The notes beneath the pieces are model-generated. The model did no database searches. It saw nothing but the letters and a program-made list of their open reading frames with translations, and was not told the DNA's origin. From positions 986 to 20,051 of the forward strand of contig DEAW01000150.1 of NCBI GenBank assembly GCA_002348315.1: a stretch of 19,066 nt of DNA. The letters run 5' to 3'. Of this stretch, positions 8,273-16,225 are shown piece by piece. Source of the stretch: Planctomycetaceae bacterium UBA2972. Lineage in GTDB: Bacteria > Planctomycetota > Planctomycetia > Pirellulales > Pirellulaceae. Each line of letters begins with the position of its first letter. Position 1 is the first letter of the stretch. Both the position numbers and the translations under genes were made by a program.

Positions 8273-8353
8273 GAAGATTGCCGGTTTTAACAATTATGCC
8301 GATAAACAATCGCTGCTATGCCATTGCCAAAGTACATTAGTGTCAAAACTTAA

Positions 8354-10945
8354 TTATTCCTCGGTTGTCTCAGTTTCAGAATCAGACTCAGACTCAGCGT
8401 CAGCAGCGACGGCTACGGTTTCTTCCTCATCTTCTTCGAGATCTTTGGCAAGCTCTTTACAGAAATCGCCCTGAAAATCAAGCCGTTCAATACGTTCGTG
8501 GTCACTATCCCACTTGGCATCGACCACGATCCTGTTTTTATTGACGAACTCACCTTTGAGTAGTTCCTCGGAGAGTGGATCTTCAACCAGACTTTCAATG
8601 GCACGACGTAAAGGTCGGGCACCATAGTCGGTATTGGAACCGGCATTGACGATAAATTCTCGAGCATCATCGGTTAGTTCGAGCGTCATTTCCATATCGG
8701 AAAGTCGTTCCCTAACTTTGGCCAATTCCAGATCGACGATTTCCTTCAGGTCGTTCACGTCGAGATGACGGAAGATAATTGTATCGTCGAGACGATTGAG
8801 GAATTCAGGCCGGAAGACCCGTTCAATCTGTTCCATCACTCGCGTCTTCATTGCTTCGTAGGAAGCATCATTGTCAGGAGCCTGAAATCCAAAAGAGGAT
8901 TCATTCTTGATGGCTTCGGCTCCGGCATTTGTCGTAAGGATCATGATGACGTTCCTGAAATCGACATTGCGACCAAAACTATCAGTCAATCTCCCTTCTT
9001 CCATTACCTGTAACAGCATATTGAAGACATCAGGATGAGCTTTTTCAATTTCATCCAGCAGGACAACGGCATACGGACGACGACGTATCTTTTCGGTGAG
9101 CTGTCCACCTTCTTCAAATCCGACGTATCCCGGAGGGGCACCAATCAATCGACTGACATTGTGCTTCTCCATATATTCACTCATATCAATATGAATCAAC
9201 GCATCGGAGTCTCCGAACATGTATTCAGCCAACGCTTTGGCTAATAACGTCTTACCCACTCCGGTTGGACCGGCGAAGATAAAGCATCCTGTTGGTCGGC
9301 GAGGATCTTTGAGTCCACTGCGACTACGCCGTACAGCCTTGGAAATCGCAGTCACAGCAGCGTCCTGACTTACCACGCGTTCGTGTAGCTCGTCCTCCAT
9401 CTGCATCAGTCGCTCGCCATCTTCGGTAGAAACCCGTGTAAGTGGGATTCCCGTCATTTTCGAGACAACTTCAGCGATGACATCCTCATCCACAACCCCA
9501 AGGGTTTCTTCTGATTTATCTCGCCACTCCTGAGTGATGGTTTCCTTCTTCTTGCGAAGTTTATCCGCTTTGTCTCTTAGAGAAGCGGCTTTTTCAAAAT
9601 CCTGATTTGCGACAGCCTCTTCTTTTTCATTATTTAGCTGTTCAACCTGCTCATCGATTTCTTTGAGATTAGGCGGACGGGTCATGGTCTTCAAGCGGAT
9701 GCGAGCTCCGGCTTCATCAATGACGTCAATCGCCTTATCCGGAAGGCAACGAGCAGTAATATACCGTTCTGACATTTCCACCGCTGCCTTGAGTGCTTCA
9801 TCGGTTATTTTGACCCGGTGATGCTCTTCGTAACGCTCGCGTAAACCTTTGAGTATTTCAATGGTTTCGTCTTTGTTGGTCGGGTTGACGATGATTTCCT
9901 GGAATCGCCGAGCCAGAGCATTGTCTTTTTCAATGTACTTACGGTATTCGTCGAGCGTCGTTGCACCGATGCATTGGATCTCTCCACGAGCAAGGGCGGG
10001 CTTGAGAACATTGGCTGCGTCTATGGCGCCTTCCGCTCCCCCGGCACCCACGAGCGTATGTAATTCGTCGATAAAGAGAATGGTATTCTTGGCACGACGA
10101 ACTTCGTTCATGACCGCCTTGATTCGTTCTTCAAATTGCCCTCGGTATTTAGTTCCGGCAACCATCATGGCGAGGTCGAGTACGACGATGCGTTTCTCCA
10201 TGAGTAGATCCGGGACATCCCCATCGATGACTCGCTGAGCAAACCCTTCGATGATGGCTGTCTTACCAACGCCGGCTTCACCTAGCAGTACAGGATTGTT
10301 TTTGGTTCGACGACAAAGTACCTGAATCGCGCGCTCAATTTCCTTCGCCCGGCCAATGACTGGATCAAGCTTTTTGTCTTTTGCCAATTTGGTAAGATCG
10401 CGACCGAAACTGTCGAGTGCCGGAGTCTTTGATTTTGAACCCTTGCTGCTCGATTCCGAAGATCCGGATTCGCTGCGAGAACGCTCTTCGCCATCTTCGC
10501 TATCAAGACCATGCCCCAGCAGATTGAGAACTTCTTCACGGACTTCTTCCAGCTTAAGACCCAGATTCATCAAGACCTGAGCGGCGACGCCTTCCTGCTC
10601 ACGCAAAAGTCCCAACAGGATGTGTTCCGTACCGACATAATTGTGATTTAGGTTACGCGCCTCTTCCATCGAATACTCGATGACTTTTTTGGCTCGCGGA
10701 GTTTGAGGAAGTTTCCCCATCGTCACCATCTCGGGACCACTTTGTACCAGCTTCTCCACCTCCAGACGGATCTTGCGAAGATCAACGTCCAGGTTTTTCA
10801 GGACGTTGGCGGCAACACCACTTCCTTCTTTGACAAGTCCCAGCAGGACATGTTCAGTTCCAATGTACTCGTGATTAAAGCGCTGTGCCTCCTGGTTAGC
10901 AAGTTGCATAACCTTGCGTGCGCGATCAGTAAAGCGTTCGTACAT
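8354..10945 (-). CDS. clpC: ClpC-type AAA+ protease ATPase subunit
   Basis: An 863-residue Hsp100 unfoldase that feeds substrates to the ClpP peptidase. Order of parts: two Clp-N repeats (about 1-145; GTEHVLLGL and GTEHILLGL), a Ser-rich linker (about 150-175), AAA1 with Walker A GEAGVGKT (222-229) and Walker B ILFIDE (289-294), an embedded UVR motif in the middle coiled coil (about 432-466), and AAA2 with Walker A GPTGVGKT (559-566) and Walker B VVLLDE (627-632). FGF at 685-687 sits where ClpP-contacting loops occur. The UVR motif distinguishes ClpC from ClpA/ClpB. The last 30 residues are a very acidic Glu/Asp/Ser tail, longer than in many ClpCs. The ATG at 10945 has AGGAG 7 nt upstream, preferred to an in-frame TTG at 10987. 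No clpP, mcsA/B or ctsR gene is adjacent, so regulation is not visible. Confidence 0.98.
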   Translation of the reverse strand: MYERFTDRARKVMQLANQEAQRFNHEYIGTEHVLLGLVKEGSGVAANVLKNLDVDLRKIRLEVEKLVQSGPEMVTMGKLPQTPRAKKVIEYSMEEARNLNHNYVGTEHILLGLLREQEGVAAQVLMNLGLKLEEVREEVLNLLGHGLDSEDGEERSRSESGSSESSSKGSKSKTPALDSFGRDLTKLAKDKKLDPVIGRAKEIERAIQVLCRRTKNNPVLLGEAGVGKTAIIEGFAQRVIDGDVPDLLMEKRIVVLDLAMMVAGTKYRGQFEERIKAVMNEVRRAKNTILFIDELHTLVGAGGAEGAIDAANVLKPALARGEIQCIGATTLDEYRKYIEKDNALARRFQEIIVNPTNKDETIEILKGLRERYEEHHRVKITDEALKAAVEMSERYITARCLPDKAIDVIDEAGARIRLKTMTRPPNLKEIDEQVEQLNNEKEEAVANQDFEKAASLRDKADKLRKKKETITQEWRDKSEETLGVVDEDVIAEVVSKMTGIPLTRVSTEDGERLMQMEDELHERVVSQDAAVTAISKAVRRSRSGLKDPRRPTGCFIFAGPTGVGKTLLAKALAEYMFGDSDALIHIDMSEYMEKHNVSRLIGAPPGYVGFEEGGQLTEKIRRRPYAVVLLDEIEKAHPDVFNMLLQVMEEGRLTDSFGRNVDFRNVIMILTTNAGAEAIKNESSFGFQAPDNDASYEAMKTRVMEQIERVFRPEFLNRLDDTIIFRHLDVNDLKEIVDLELAKVRERLSDMEMTLELTDDAREFIVNAGSNTDYGARPLRRAIESLVEDPLSEELLKGEFVNKNRIVVDAKWDSDHERIERLDFQGDFCKELAKDLEEDEEETVAVAADAESESDSETETTEE

Positions 10946-10952
10946 AGGTGTA

Positions 10953-10957
10953 CTCCT
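10953..10957 (-). promoter_or_regulatory. Ribosome binding site of clpC
   Basis: AGGAG on the minus strand, 7 nt before the ATG at 10945, fixing the N-terminus as MYERFTDRAR, the usual beginning of ClpC. Just upstream of it (10963-10978) is a 5-bp hairpin, CTTCG/CGAAG, in the leader. Confidence 0.7.
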
Positions 10958-11104
10958 AAACTCTTCGTACTTGCGAAGTGACTTCAATCAGGCGATGTCA
11001 CTTGGGGTAAGTAGCTTGTATCACTATTCAAGATAACCCTTTTTCTGATTTTCAGGGATACCACACCACCAGTAAAGGGGGCAATGATTCACTACTTTTA
11101 TTAG

Positions 11105-11803
11105 TCAAGCTGCCTTGCTGACTTCGGTATCATCTAATCGGGATAATATCCGTTGGAGCAGTTCAACTTCTCTGGAAACCTCAAAACTCCATTGCTCCGC
11201 CTCATCCCAATTTTGGAATTGAGTGATATCTACTAAGGCCTCTTCATAGCGTTTGGTAACACGAAGAAGCGAGATACGAAGTAAACGGGTTTCTAAGTCT
11301 CCGGGGTATTCTTCCAACGCCCTTTCGATCAGTGTCTCGCACGTAATCCAGTGACCCTTTAAGTATTGGTTTCGAGCCTGAATGAACAAGTCATCCGAGC
11401 CTGTTTGGGATGACTCTCCGGTGATTTCCTGGTTTACGTCCGAATAATCGTCACTGTTTGGCCCATCGGTATGGTTTGCCAAACCCTCCGAGTCCACAGT
11501 GACTGTATCAGTGGTATCTACCACGGTACGGTTTCGTTGGCTCTGAAACTCTTGTTGTCGGCGGAAACCGAGCGTAATGACGGCTCCGTCAACTAAGCCT
11601 CCCAACCAGAATCCAGTAACCAACAGCCAGATCACTTGTTGAAAGCTCTCATGTATCTGGCCGGATAGTTGTAATTCAAATACGATGGCAGCGTTAAACA
11701 GGACTCCAAACCCAGCCGCAACTGCCAGACCCGTCCATTGGCCGGTGAGCCAAAGCCGGGACAATCCTGGCCAACCACATGTGATCCACTTTAAGTGACT
11801 CAT
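11105..11803 (-). CDS. Two-TM protein with TPR-like C-terminus, unknown function
   Basis: A 232-residue protein that I do not recognise by name. Two hydrophobic segments lie at about 22-43 and 56-80, joined by a short polar hairpin, so the N-terminal part is a membrane anchor. A low-complexity polar, acidic linker follows (about 88-137). The last 90 residues are helical and resemble one or two tetratricopeptide repeats: a helix pair at about 138-166 (AEx-type packing, RALEEYPGD turn), then a second at about 171-195 (LLRISLLRVTKRYEEAL). The RALEEYPGD-type turn is typical of TPR boundaries. Such proteins usually act as membrane-tethered scaffolds. The ATG is preferred to a TTG ten codons upstream (11833), although neither has a clear Shine-Dalgarno. 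It lies about 160 bp upstream of clpC on the same strand; a functional link is not shown. Confidence 0.75.
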   Translation of the reverse strand: MSHLKWITCGWPGLSRLWLTGQWTGLAVAAGFGVLFNAAIVFELQLSGQIHESFQQVIWLLVTGFWLGGLVDGAVITLGFRRQQEFQSQRNRTVVDTTDTVTVDSEGLANHTDGPNSDDYSDVNQEITGESSQTGSDDLFIQARNQYLKGHWITCETLIERALEEYPGDLETRLLRISLLRVTKRYEEALVDITQFQNWDEAEQWSFEVSREVELLQRILSRLDDTEVSKAA

Positions 11804-12112
11804 CTGGTGTCGCGTACCTTTCTTACAAACCAATTGGGAGAATGATGCTGGATTTTAAGGCTTATCCAACGATTTGGACAAGCACAGTTACGCCGATCCA
11901 TCTTCAACCCACTTCGTCTGGTTTCTTAATGAAGGGTACGATGAAACTGACAATTTGGCAGTAATGGCAGTCTGGTAAAACAGTGGTGAGACTGATTTAG
12001 ACTGCCAGAATGGTCAAAAAGCGGTCTCACCACTAGTAAATATGCAAATGCCGTTCCAAACTGTAGATAACAAGGGCATTATTCTCGGAATCGTTTTTCT
12101 TGTAATTTGTTT
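11804..12112. other. Intergenic spacer between divergent genes (309 bp)
   Basis: This is the divergent promoter region for the TPR-like gene (minus) and thiE (plus). Its central part carries two interleaved inverted repeats, listed separately. I looked for a THI-box (TPP riboswitch) in front of thiE and did not find its conserved core. I see no convincing -35/-10 pair, no tRNA and no small ORF with a ribosome binding site. Confidence 0.6.
11965..12034. repeat. Two interleaved inverted repeats, pseudoknot-capable
   Basis: Arm A is TGGCAGTCT (11965-11973), with complement A' AGACTGCCA (11999-12007), 9 bp perfect. Arm B is AGTGGTGAGAC (11982-11992), with complement B' GTCTCACCACT (12024-12034), 11 bp perfect and extendable inward by a G-T and a G-C pair. 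The order is A-B-A'-B', so the stems cross: in RNA they could form an H-type pseudoknot, or two mutually exclusive hairpins as in an attenuator. TGGCAG also occurs as a direct repeat 9 bp before arm A (11956-11961). A protein-binding array or a small mobile-element remnant are alternatives. Confidence 0.6.
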
Positions 12113-13210
12113 ATGACAGACCAGCAAAATCAGGTGTTGCGAATTCTGGATGCGAACTTAAATCGATCGACCGAAGCACTACGGACGATCGAGGAGTATA
12201 CGCGATTCATTCTCGAGGATACTTTGTTAACAGAGAAGGCAAAACGGCTTCGCCATGAAGTTCAGGCGTTGGCGACTGACCTGCCGTTGGTTGAGCGGGT
12301 GTACGCCAGAGATGCCAGAGGCGATATTGGCCGCGAGATTACAACCGACTCGGAATATGATCGTACGGATGTCGCCGATGTTGTGAAAGCAGGTCTCAAT
12401 CGGCTCAAACAATCCCTCCGAGCCCTCGAGGAATATGGAAAAATCATCGACCCGGCCATTGCCTCTCGCTTTGAACAGTTGCGATACGAAGCTTACGATC
12501 TGGAAAAGGGTCTTATTACTCAGGATGCCGCCAACGAACGATTTGCTTCGCTTCAGGTGTATGCACTGGTCAGTGGCGCTGAGAACGAATCGGACTTCAA
12601 GGCTCATGCCGAATCGCTATTAGCCGCTGGCATTGACGTCATTCAACTTCGTGATAAGCAGCTGGATGACGAGCAGCTGTTAGCGCGTGCGAAAACACTG
12701 CGACAGTTGATCGATAGTGCCATCGAACGCTCAGGTCGTTTTGTGATGATGATCGTCAATGATCGTCCGGATGTGGCGAAGCTAGCAGGAGCGGACGGAG
12801 TGCATCTTGGGCAAACCGAACTCTCCGTTTCTGACGCTCGGTGTTTGCTGGGGCCAAAGATGATCGTTGGCGTCTCCACACATAACGCGGAGCAGGTAAA
12901 TCAGGCAGTGCTCGACGGAGCGGATTATCTGGGATGTGGGCCGACATTTCCATCGAAGACGAAAGCGTTTGACGGTTTTCCAGGATTGGAATTCCTTGAG
13001 TGGGTAGCCCAAAACTGTGCATTACCAGCCTTTGCCATTGGGGGTATCACGGTTGAAAATGTGAGCCAGGTGGCAGAGGTGGGGATCTCTCGAGTAGCCG
13101 TTTCCGGATGTTTAGATCTCACCGCGGACCACAGGGAAGTTATTTCCAAACTGCGTCTACGACTACAAAGCGATCAAGAGGAGTCACAGTTTGAATGCGA
13201 TGAATTATGA
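12113..13210 (+). CDS. thiE: Thiamine-phosphate synthase ThiE with N-terminal ThiD2-like domain
   Basis: A 365-residue enzyme. The C-terminal half (about 147-350) is ThiE, a TIM barrel that joins HMP-pyrophosphate and thiazole phosphate to make thiamine phosphate. Active-site motifs are QLRDK (178-182), NDR (216-218), GVHLGQ (229-234), GVSTH (253-257), GPTFPSKTK (276-284) and IGGI (309-312). The N-terminal 135 residues are an extra helical domain with two related segments, ILDANLNRSTEALRTIEEY and VVKAGLNRLKQSLRALEEY, separated by a conserved ARDARGDIGRE loop. This matches the domain fused to ThiE in cyanobacteria and planctomycetes (Pfam name ThiD2, as I recall); its activity is less certain. 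E. coli ThiE is about 210 residues. The ATG at 12113 is chosen over a TTG two codons upstream; neither has a good ribosome binding site. Its 3' end overlaps the CYTH gene. Confidence 0.95.
   Translation: MTDQQNQVLRILDANLNRSTEALRTIEEYTRFILEDTLLTEKAKRLRHEVQALATDLPLVERVYARDARGDIGREITTDSEYDRTDVADVVKAGLNRLKQSLRALEEYGKIIDPAIASRFEQLRYEAYDLEKGLITQDAANERFASLQVYALVSGAENESDFKAHAESLLAAGIDVIQLRDKQLDDEQLLARAKTLRQLIDSAIERSGRFVMMIVNDRPDVAKLAGADGVHLGQTELSVSDARCLLGPKMIVGVSTHNAEQVNQAVLDGADYLGCGPTFPSKTKAFDGFPGLEFLEWVAQNCALPAFAIGGITVENVSQVAEVGISRVAVSGCLDLTADHREVISKLRLRLQSDQEESQFECDEL
13177..13183 (+). promoter_or_regulatory. Ribosome binding site of the CYTH gene, inside thiE
   Basis: AGAGGAG lies within the thiE 3' end. 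It is 7 nt before the TTG at 13191 but 16 nt before the ATG at 13200, so it favours the TTG start. Its placement suggests coupled translation with thiE. Confidence 0.6.
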
Positions 13211-13745
13211 AGTGGAACAGAAATTTGCTGTCGACGACCAGCAGGCTTTGTTTGATCGACTGGAAATGCTTGGGATTCGATGGAGTAACACGGTTCGTCA
13301 GGAAGATGCTTATTTCAATCATCCTTCCAGTGACTATGCACAAACCGATGAAGCATTACGCGTACGGTTAGACGGCAAGGATGCTGTCTTTACTTACAAA
13401 GGGCCTCGCATTGATTCGACCACCAAGACCCGACAGGAGTTGGAACTCCAGGTCACGAACCCCGGGACAGACGGCGTATCGATGAAACAGTTTCTCAAGG
13501 CCCTCGGTTTTACCTATGTCCACAGTGTCGTCAAGCGTCGTCGGAAAGGGAGTTTAACCTACAAGGGTCAGTCGATCGAAGTGGCGTTAGACGATGTGGA
13601 ATCTCTGGGATTGTTTATTGAATTGGAACTGGTCGTGGCTGAACAGGACATACCTGCCGCCACAACCCTGTTGACCGAATTGTCCCAATCACTCGGACTC
13701 GGTAACGGAATTACTCTGGGTTACCTCGACTTGTTGCTCAGGTAA
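13191..13745 (+). CDS. CYTH-domain triphosphate-tunnel enzyme (CyaB/ThTPase-like)
   Basis: A 184-residue single-domain CYTH protein, the usual length for class IV adenylate cyclases (CyaB) and small triphosphatases. The ExExK signature is at the N-terminus (EVEQK, residues 7-11). The basic and acidic tunnel residues appear in order: R57/R59 (ALRVR), K70 (FTYKG), R81 and E83/E85 (RQELEL), K115-R118 (VVKRRRK), D134/D135 (ALDDV) and E144/E146 (IELEL). CYTH enzymes bind a triphosphate in a beta-tunnel with divalent metal; activities include cyclic AMP synthesis, tripolyphosphatase and thiamine triphosphatase, and sequence alone does not separate these here. The gene overlaps thiE by 20 nt from the TTG start (11 nt if the ATG at 13200 is used). 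The thiE context makes thiamine triphosphate a reasonable guess, but only a guess. The 3' end overlaps the MFS gene by 57 nt. Confidence 0.9.
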   Translation: MNAMNYEVEQKFAVDDQQALFDRLEMLGIRWSNTVRQEDAYFNHPSSDYAQTDEALRVRLDGKDAVFTYKGPRIDSTTKTRQELELQVTNPGTDGVSMKQFLKALGFTYVHSVVKRRRKGSLTYKGQSIEVALDDVESLGLFIELELVVAEQDIPAATTLLTELSQSLGLGNGITLGYLDLLLR

Positions 13746-15032
13746 GGCCTCCCCAAATCGTGGTTCGGGCAATAGAAATGTCAGTACCCAGGCAATCAAA
13801 AGTAAGAACGAGACACTTGCAAAGAGTGGAGTAGGGGAGCCAAACAGGTCCATGGAGTAGCTGACTACAGGTGATAGTGCCGCAGGTAAAGCGACGACAA
13901 GTCCGAGTGTTGCCAGGTACCGGGGATGATTGGAGCTTTCAGTTAATTCTAGCGTGTAGTTGAAAAGGATACCGATCGAGAAAGGTGTCATTCCCACCAG
14001 CACAAAGACGACCCAATACAATTTGCCTCCCCAGGGTTGTTGAATTAGGAAGAGTGCCAGAAGGGGAGTGGCGATCATTACGATCAGCAGCAGTCGTATA
14101 ACGGCTCGATTTCCCTTTAGATCAGCAATGGGCCCCAGGATCATACTGAAGACGGCCATCCCCAGATTCTGAGCGATGACCCAGGGCATCAGATTATCGA
14201 GCGAGAGGTGGAGGTACTCTTTGGCGATCGGTTGATAATGCGGAAATAGCATGATGGAAGTATTGGTCAATGCTCCGATCAATGCGATCCTGCGGAATCG
14301 AGGGTCTTCACGGAACGTACGCTTGGCATCCTGTATCGCGTTGGAAAGGTGTTGGGTCGCTTTACGTTGGGGATCTTTTGGTTCGATTACAACGACGGCA
14401 ATAAACGCGCACACGACAAACATGATTCCGGCGAAGGAGAACATGCCAAAGAAATCATGAGAGCCGTCAGCAGGTAGCCACTTCGGAAAGAGCCAATATG
14501 CCAGACTGACCGACGCGATCGCTCCACCGACATTACCGGCGAGCATCAGTCGGCCACGTCGATTTGCCCGGATGAGTTTTCCCTGCACGGACCGCGCCGC
14601 AAGATTATGCACTCCGACCACCATAAAGAACAATGCGTAGATTAGTAGAAATACCGCAGGCATCCATGCTTCTTCGGCATAAAGATTCCAGATAAAAGCG
14701 ATGGCAAAAAAGGACACGGCAAAAAGTAGCATCGTGATCATCACAGTCGTCTTTTTTTGTTTCGTTCCAGCGACACTCGAGGCGAGTAGCATCGGAGGGA
14801 CACTTTGCCCAAAGCGATTGAATAATGGCAAAAAACCTCTTACCCAGGCAGAGACTCCAAGCGCATCCAGGAAGGCCGGCATGACAATACTCTCAGTCTT
14901 GAAGATCCATCCGCAGCGTAGAGAGATTTGGTAGAACGCCATGACCAGAAAATTGTGGCGTTGAACATGGGGGACCGAAGCCGCCTCAGAAATATCGTGG
15001 ATTTCAGCCGTTTGACTGGCAGAGGCATTCAT
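13689..15032 (-). CDS. Major facilitator superfamily transporter
   Basis: A 447-residue polytopic membrane protein with about twelve hydrophobic segments in two halves, separated by a polar central loop of about 50 residues (around VVIEPKDPQRKATQ to FREDPRFRR), the normal MFS layout. Cytoplasmic loops carry basic clusters, for example KQKKTT after TM2 and RANRRGR between TM4 and TM5, consistent with the positive-inside rule. I see no substrate-specific signature; planctomycete genomes carry many uncharacterised MFS proteins of this type. The frame is open to 15116, but the ATG at 15030-15032 overlaps the stop of the upstream BASS-type gene as ATGA, so the shorter form and translational coupling are preferred. 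The 3' end runs 57 nt into the CYTH gene on the opposite strand. Confidence 0.85.
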   Translation of the reverse strand: MNASASQTAEIHDISEAASVPHVQRHNFLVMAFYQISLRCGWIFKTESIVMPAFLDALGVSAWVRGFLPLFNRFGQSVPPMLLASSVAGTKQKKTTVMITMLLFAVSFFAIAFIWNLYAEEAWMPAVFLLIYALFFMVVGVHNLAARSVQGKLIRANRRGRLMLAGNVGGAIASVSLAYWLFPKWLPADGSHDFFGMFSFAGIMFVVCAFIAVVVIEPKDPQRKATQHLSNAIQDAKRTFREDPRFRRIALIGALTNTSIMLFPHYQPIAKEYLHLSLDNLMPWVIAQNLGMAVFSMILGPIADLKGNRAVIRLLLIVMIATPLLALFLIQQPWGGKLYWVVFVLVGMTPFSIGILFNYTLELTESSNHPRYLATLGLVVALPAALSPVVSYSMDLFGSPTPLFASVSFLLLIAWVLTFLLPEPRFGEALPEQQVEVTQSNSVTESE

Positions 15033-16036
15033 ACAGGTGATCCTTTGTCGCTTGCCTCTTGCTCGACTTGCCTGGAACTCCAGTACCATGCCAGAATCGT
15101 GCCCGTAAACATACAAAAGAATGTGTAGAAGGCAGGAGCGACAGCGACGGTCGAGTCGGAATGTGTAAACAGAGCGCTGGCCAGAGTGGCACCGAGTCCG
15201 GCATTTTGCATCCCCACTTCCAATGTCAATGCACGCTTCATAGGATGCGGCAATTTCATCAGACTACCACCGGTAAAGCCGCCGGCGTAACCGAGGACGT
15301 TAATCAATAAGAGACAAGTGAATAAGGCGATTGGTAAGTCGGCTAGCTTATCCCGTGAGAGTCCCACGACTGTCGCAATGATTAGCAGGATGGCCAGATT
15401 CGCCACATTGGAACCGATCGTCTTCGCCTGAGATTCGAATTGAGGCAGGATCCGTCCCATAGCAAATCCCAGCAATACGGGGATGACCACCCACATCAAA
15501 AGATTGATGGCTGAACGCAGGTAGATACTTCCCGAATCATCACTGGCAGAATCTAAGACTTCGACTGTGGCCGGATCCACAAAGATGGCTGTGGCTGCCA
15601 GCATTGCAGGTACAGCGATTGGTGATAGGATCGTCGCCAGTGTGGTCAGGCTCACGCTATAACTTGCATTACCACGTGAAACAATTGTGAGAACATTGGA
15701 AGCCATGGCTCCGGGAACGCAGCCTACAAGAATGATGCCAACCATCGTTTCTTTCTGGAACCCAAACAGCATCCCGAATCCAAGTGCGAGCATTGGCATG
15801 ACGAGAAACTGAGTTAAGGTACCTCCCAGAATGGTAGGCCAACGGGAAGCAACTTTTTTAATTTCATCTATGGGTAGCATCCAGCCTACGCCGAACATGG
15901 TCACGATGATCAGGTAGGGCAGGAGTTGTTTATGGATGAAGGGATCGAAGGCTACACCAAACCGGGGCCAGAAGTAGGCGGCCAGTGACAATAAGGACAA
16001 CCAGATTAATAGAAATCGCTGGATGAGTTTAGTCAT
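15029..16036 (-). CDS. Bile acid:sodium symporter (BASS) family transporter
   Basis: About 335 residues with around nine to ten membrane segments, of the SBF/BASS family. Sodium-coupled BASS proteins import organic anions; bacterial members also carry pantoate, pyruvate or keto acids, and the substrate here is unknown. The two family crossover signatures are visible: GCVPGAMASNVLT in the first half and EVGMQNAGLGATLA in the second. The start is uncertain. The frame is open to 16147, with ATGs at 16078, 16051 and 16036. The last is chosen because it places the N-terminus just before TM1 (LIQRFLLIWLSLLSLAAYFW) and leaves a 189-bp divergent spacer before lpxB. The stop overlaps the start of the MFS gene (ATGA), so the two transporters are probably made together. 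Confidence 0.88.
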   Translation of the reverse strand: MTKLIQRFLLIWLSLLSLAAYFWPRFGVAFDPFIHKQLLPYLIIVTMFGVGWMLPIDEIKKVASRWPTILGGTLTQFLVMPMLALGFGMLFGFQKETMVGIILVGCVPGAMASNVLTIVSRGNASYSVSLTTLATILSPIAVPAMLAATAIFVDPATVEVLDSASDDSGSIYLRSAINLLMWVVIPVLLGFAMGRILPQFESQAKTIGSNVANLAILLIIATVVGLSRDKLADLPIALFTCLLLINVLGYAGGFTGGSLMKLPHPMKRALTLEVGMQNAGLGATLASALFTHSDSTVAVAPAFYTFFCMFTGTILAWYWSSRQVEQEASDKGSPV

Positions 16037-16225
16037 CGTATGTTGGGGCATTCCGAAGGTTTTCTGGGAAACAGGCATCTTAACATCGAACCCAGAGTTG
16101 ACGGTACTCCAAACCTCTCTGGATTTGGAAATCTGCTCTACCACCAAAAGGGTGGATTGCCGATAATTTCTCCCAGTTCTCGTGGTGGCTTTTGGCCGCC
16201 TTGCGTAAGAAGAATGGATGGCCTT

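Noticed and set aside
9849..10238. 129-residue plus-strand ORF inside clpC
   Set aside because: It is antisense to the conserved AAA1 domain of ClpC; such open frames are a by-product of codon bias.
11834..12112. TPP riboswitch (THI box) upstream of thiE
   Set aside because: The conserved CUGAGA and CCUGAUCUGG-like core segments are not present, although inverted repeats are.
12227..12607. 126-residue minus-strand ORF inside thiE
   Set aside because: It lies fully antisense to the well-supported N-terminal domain of ThiE and has no recognisable motif.
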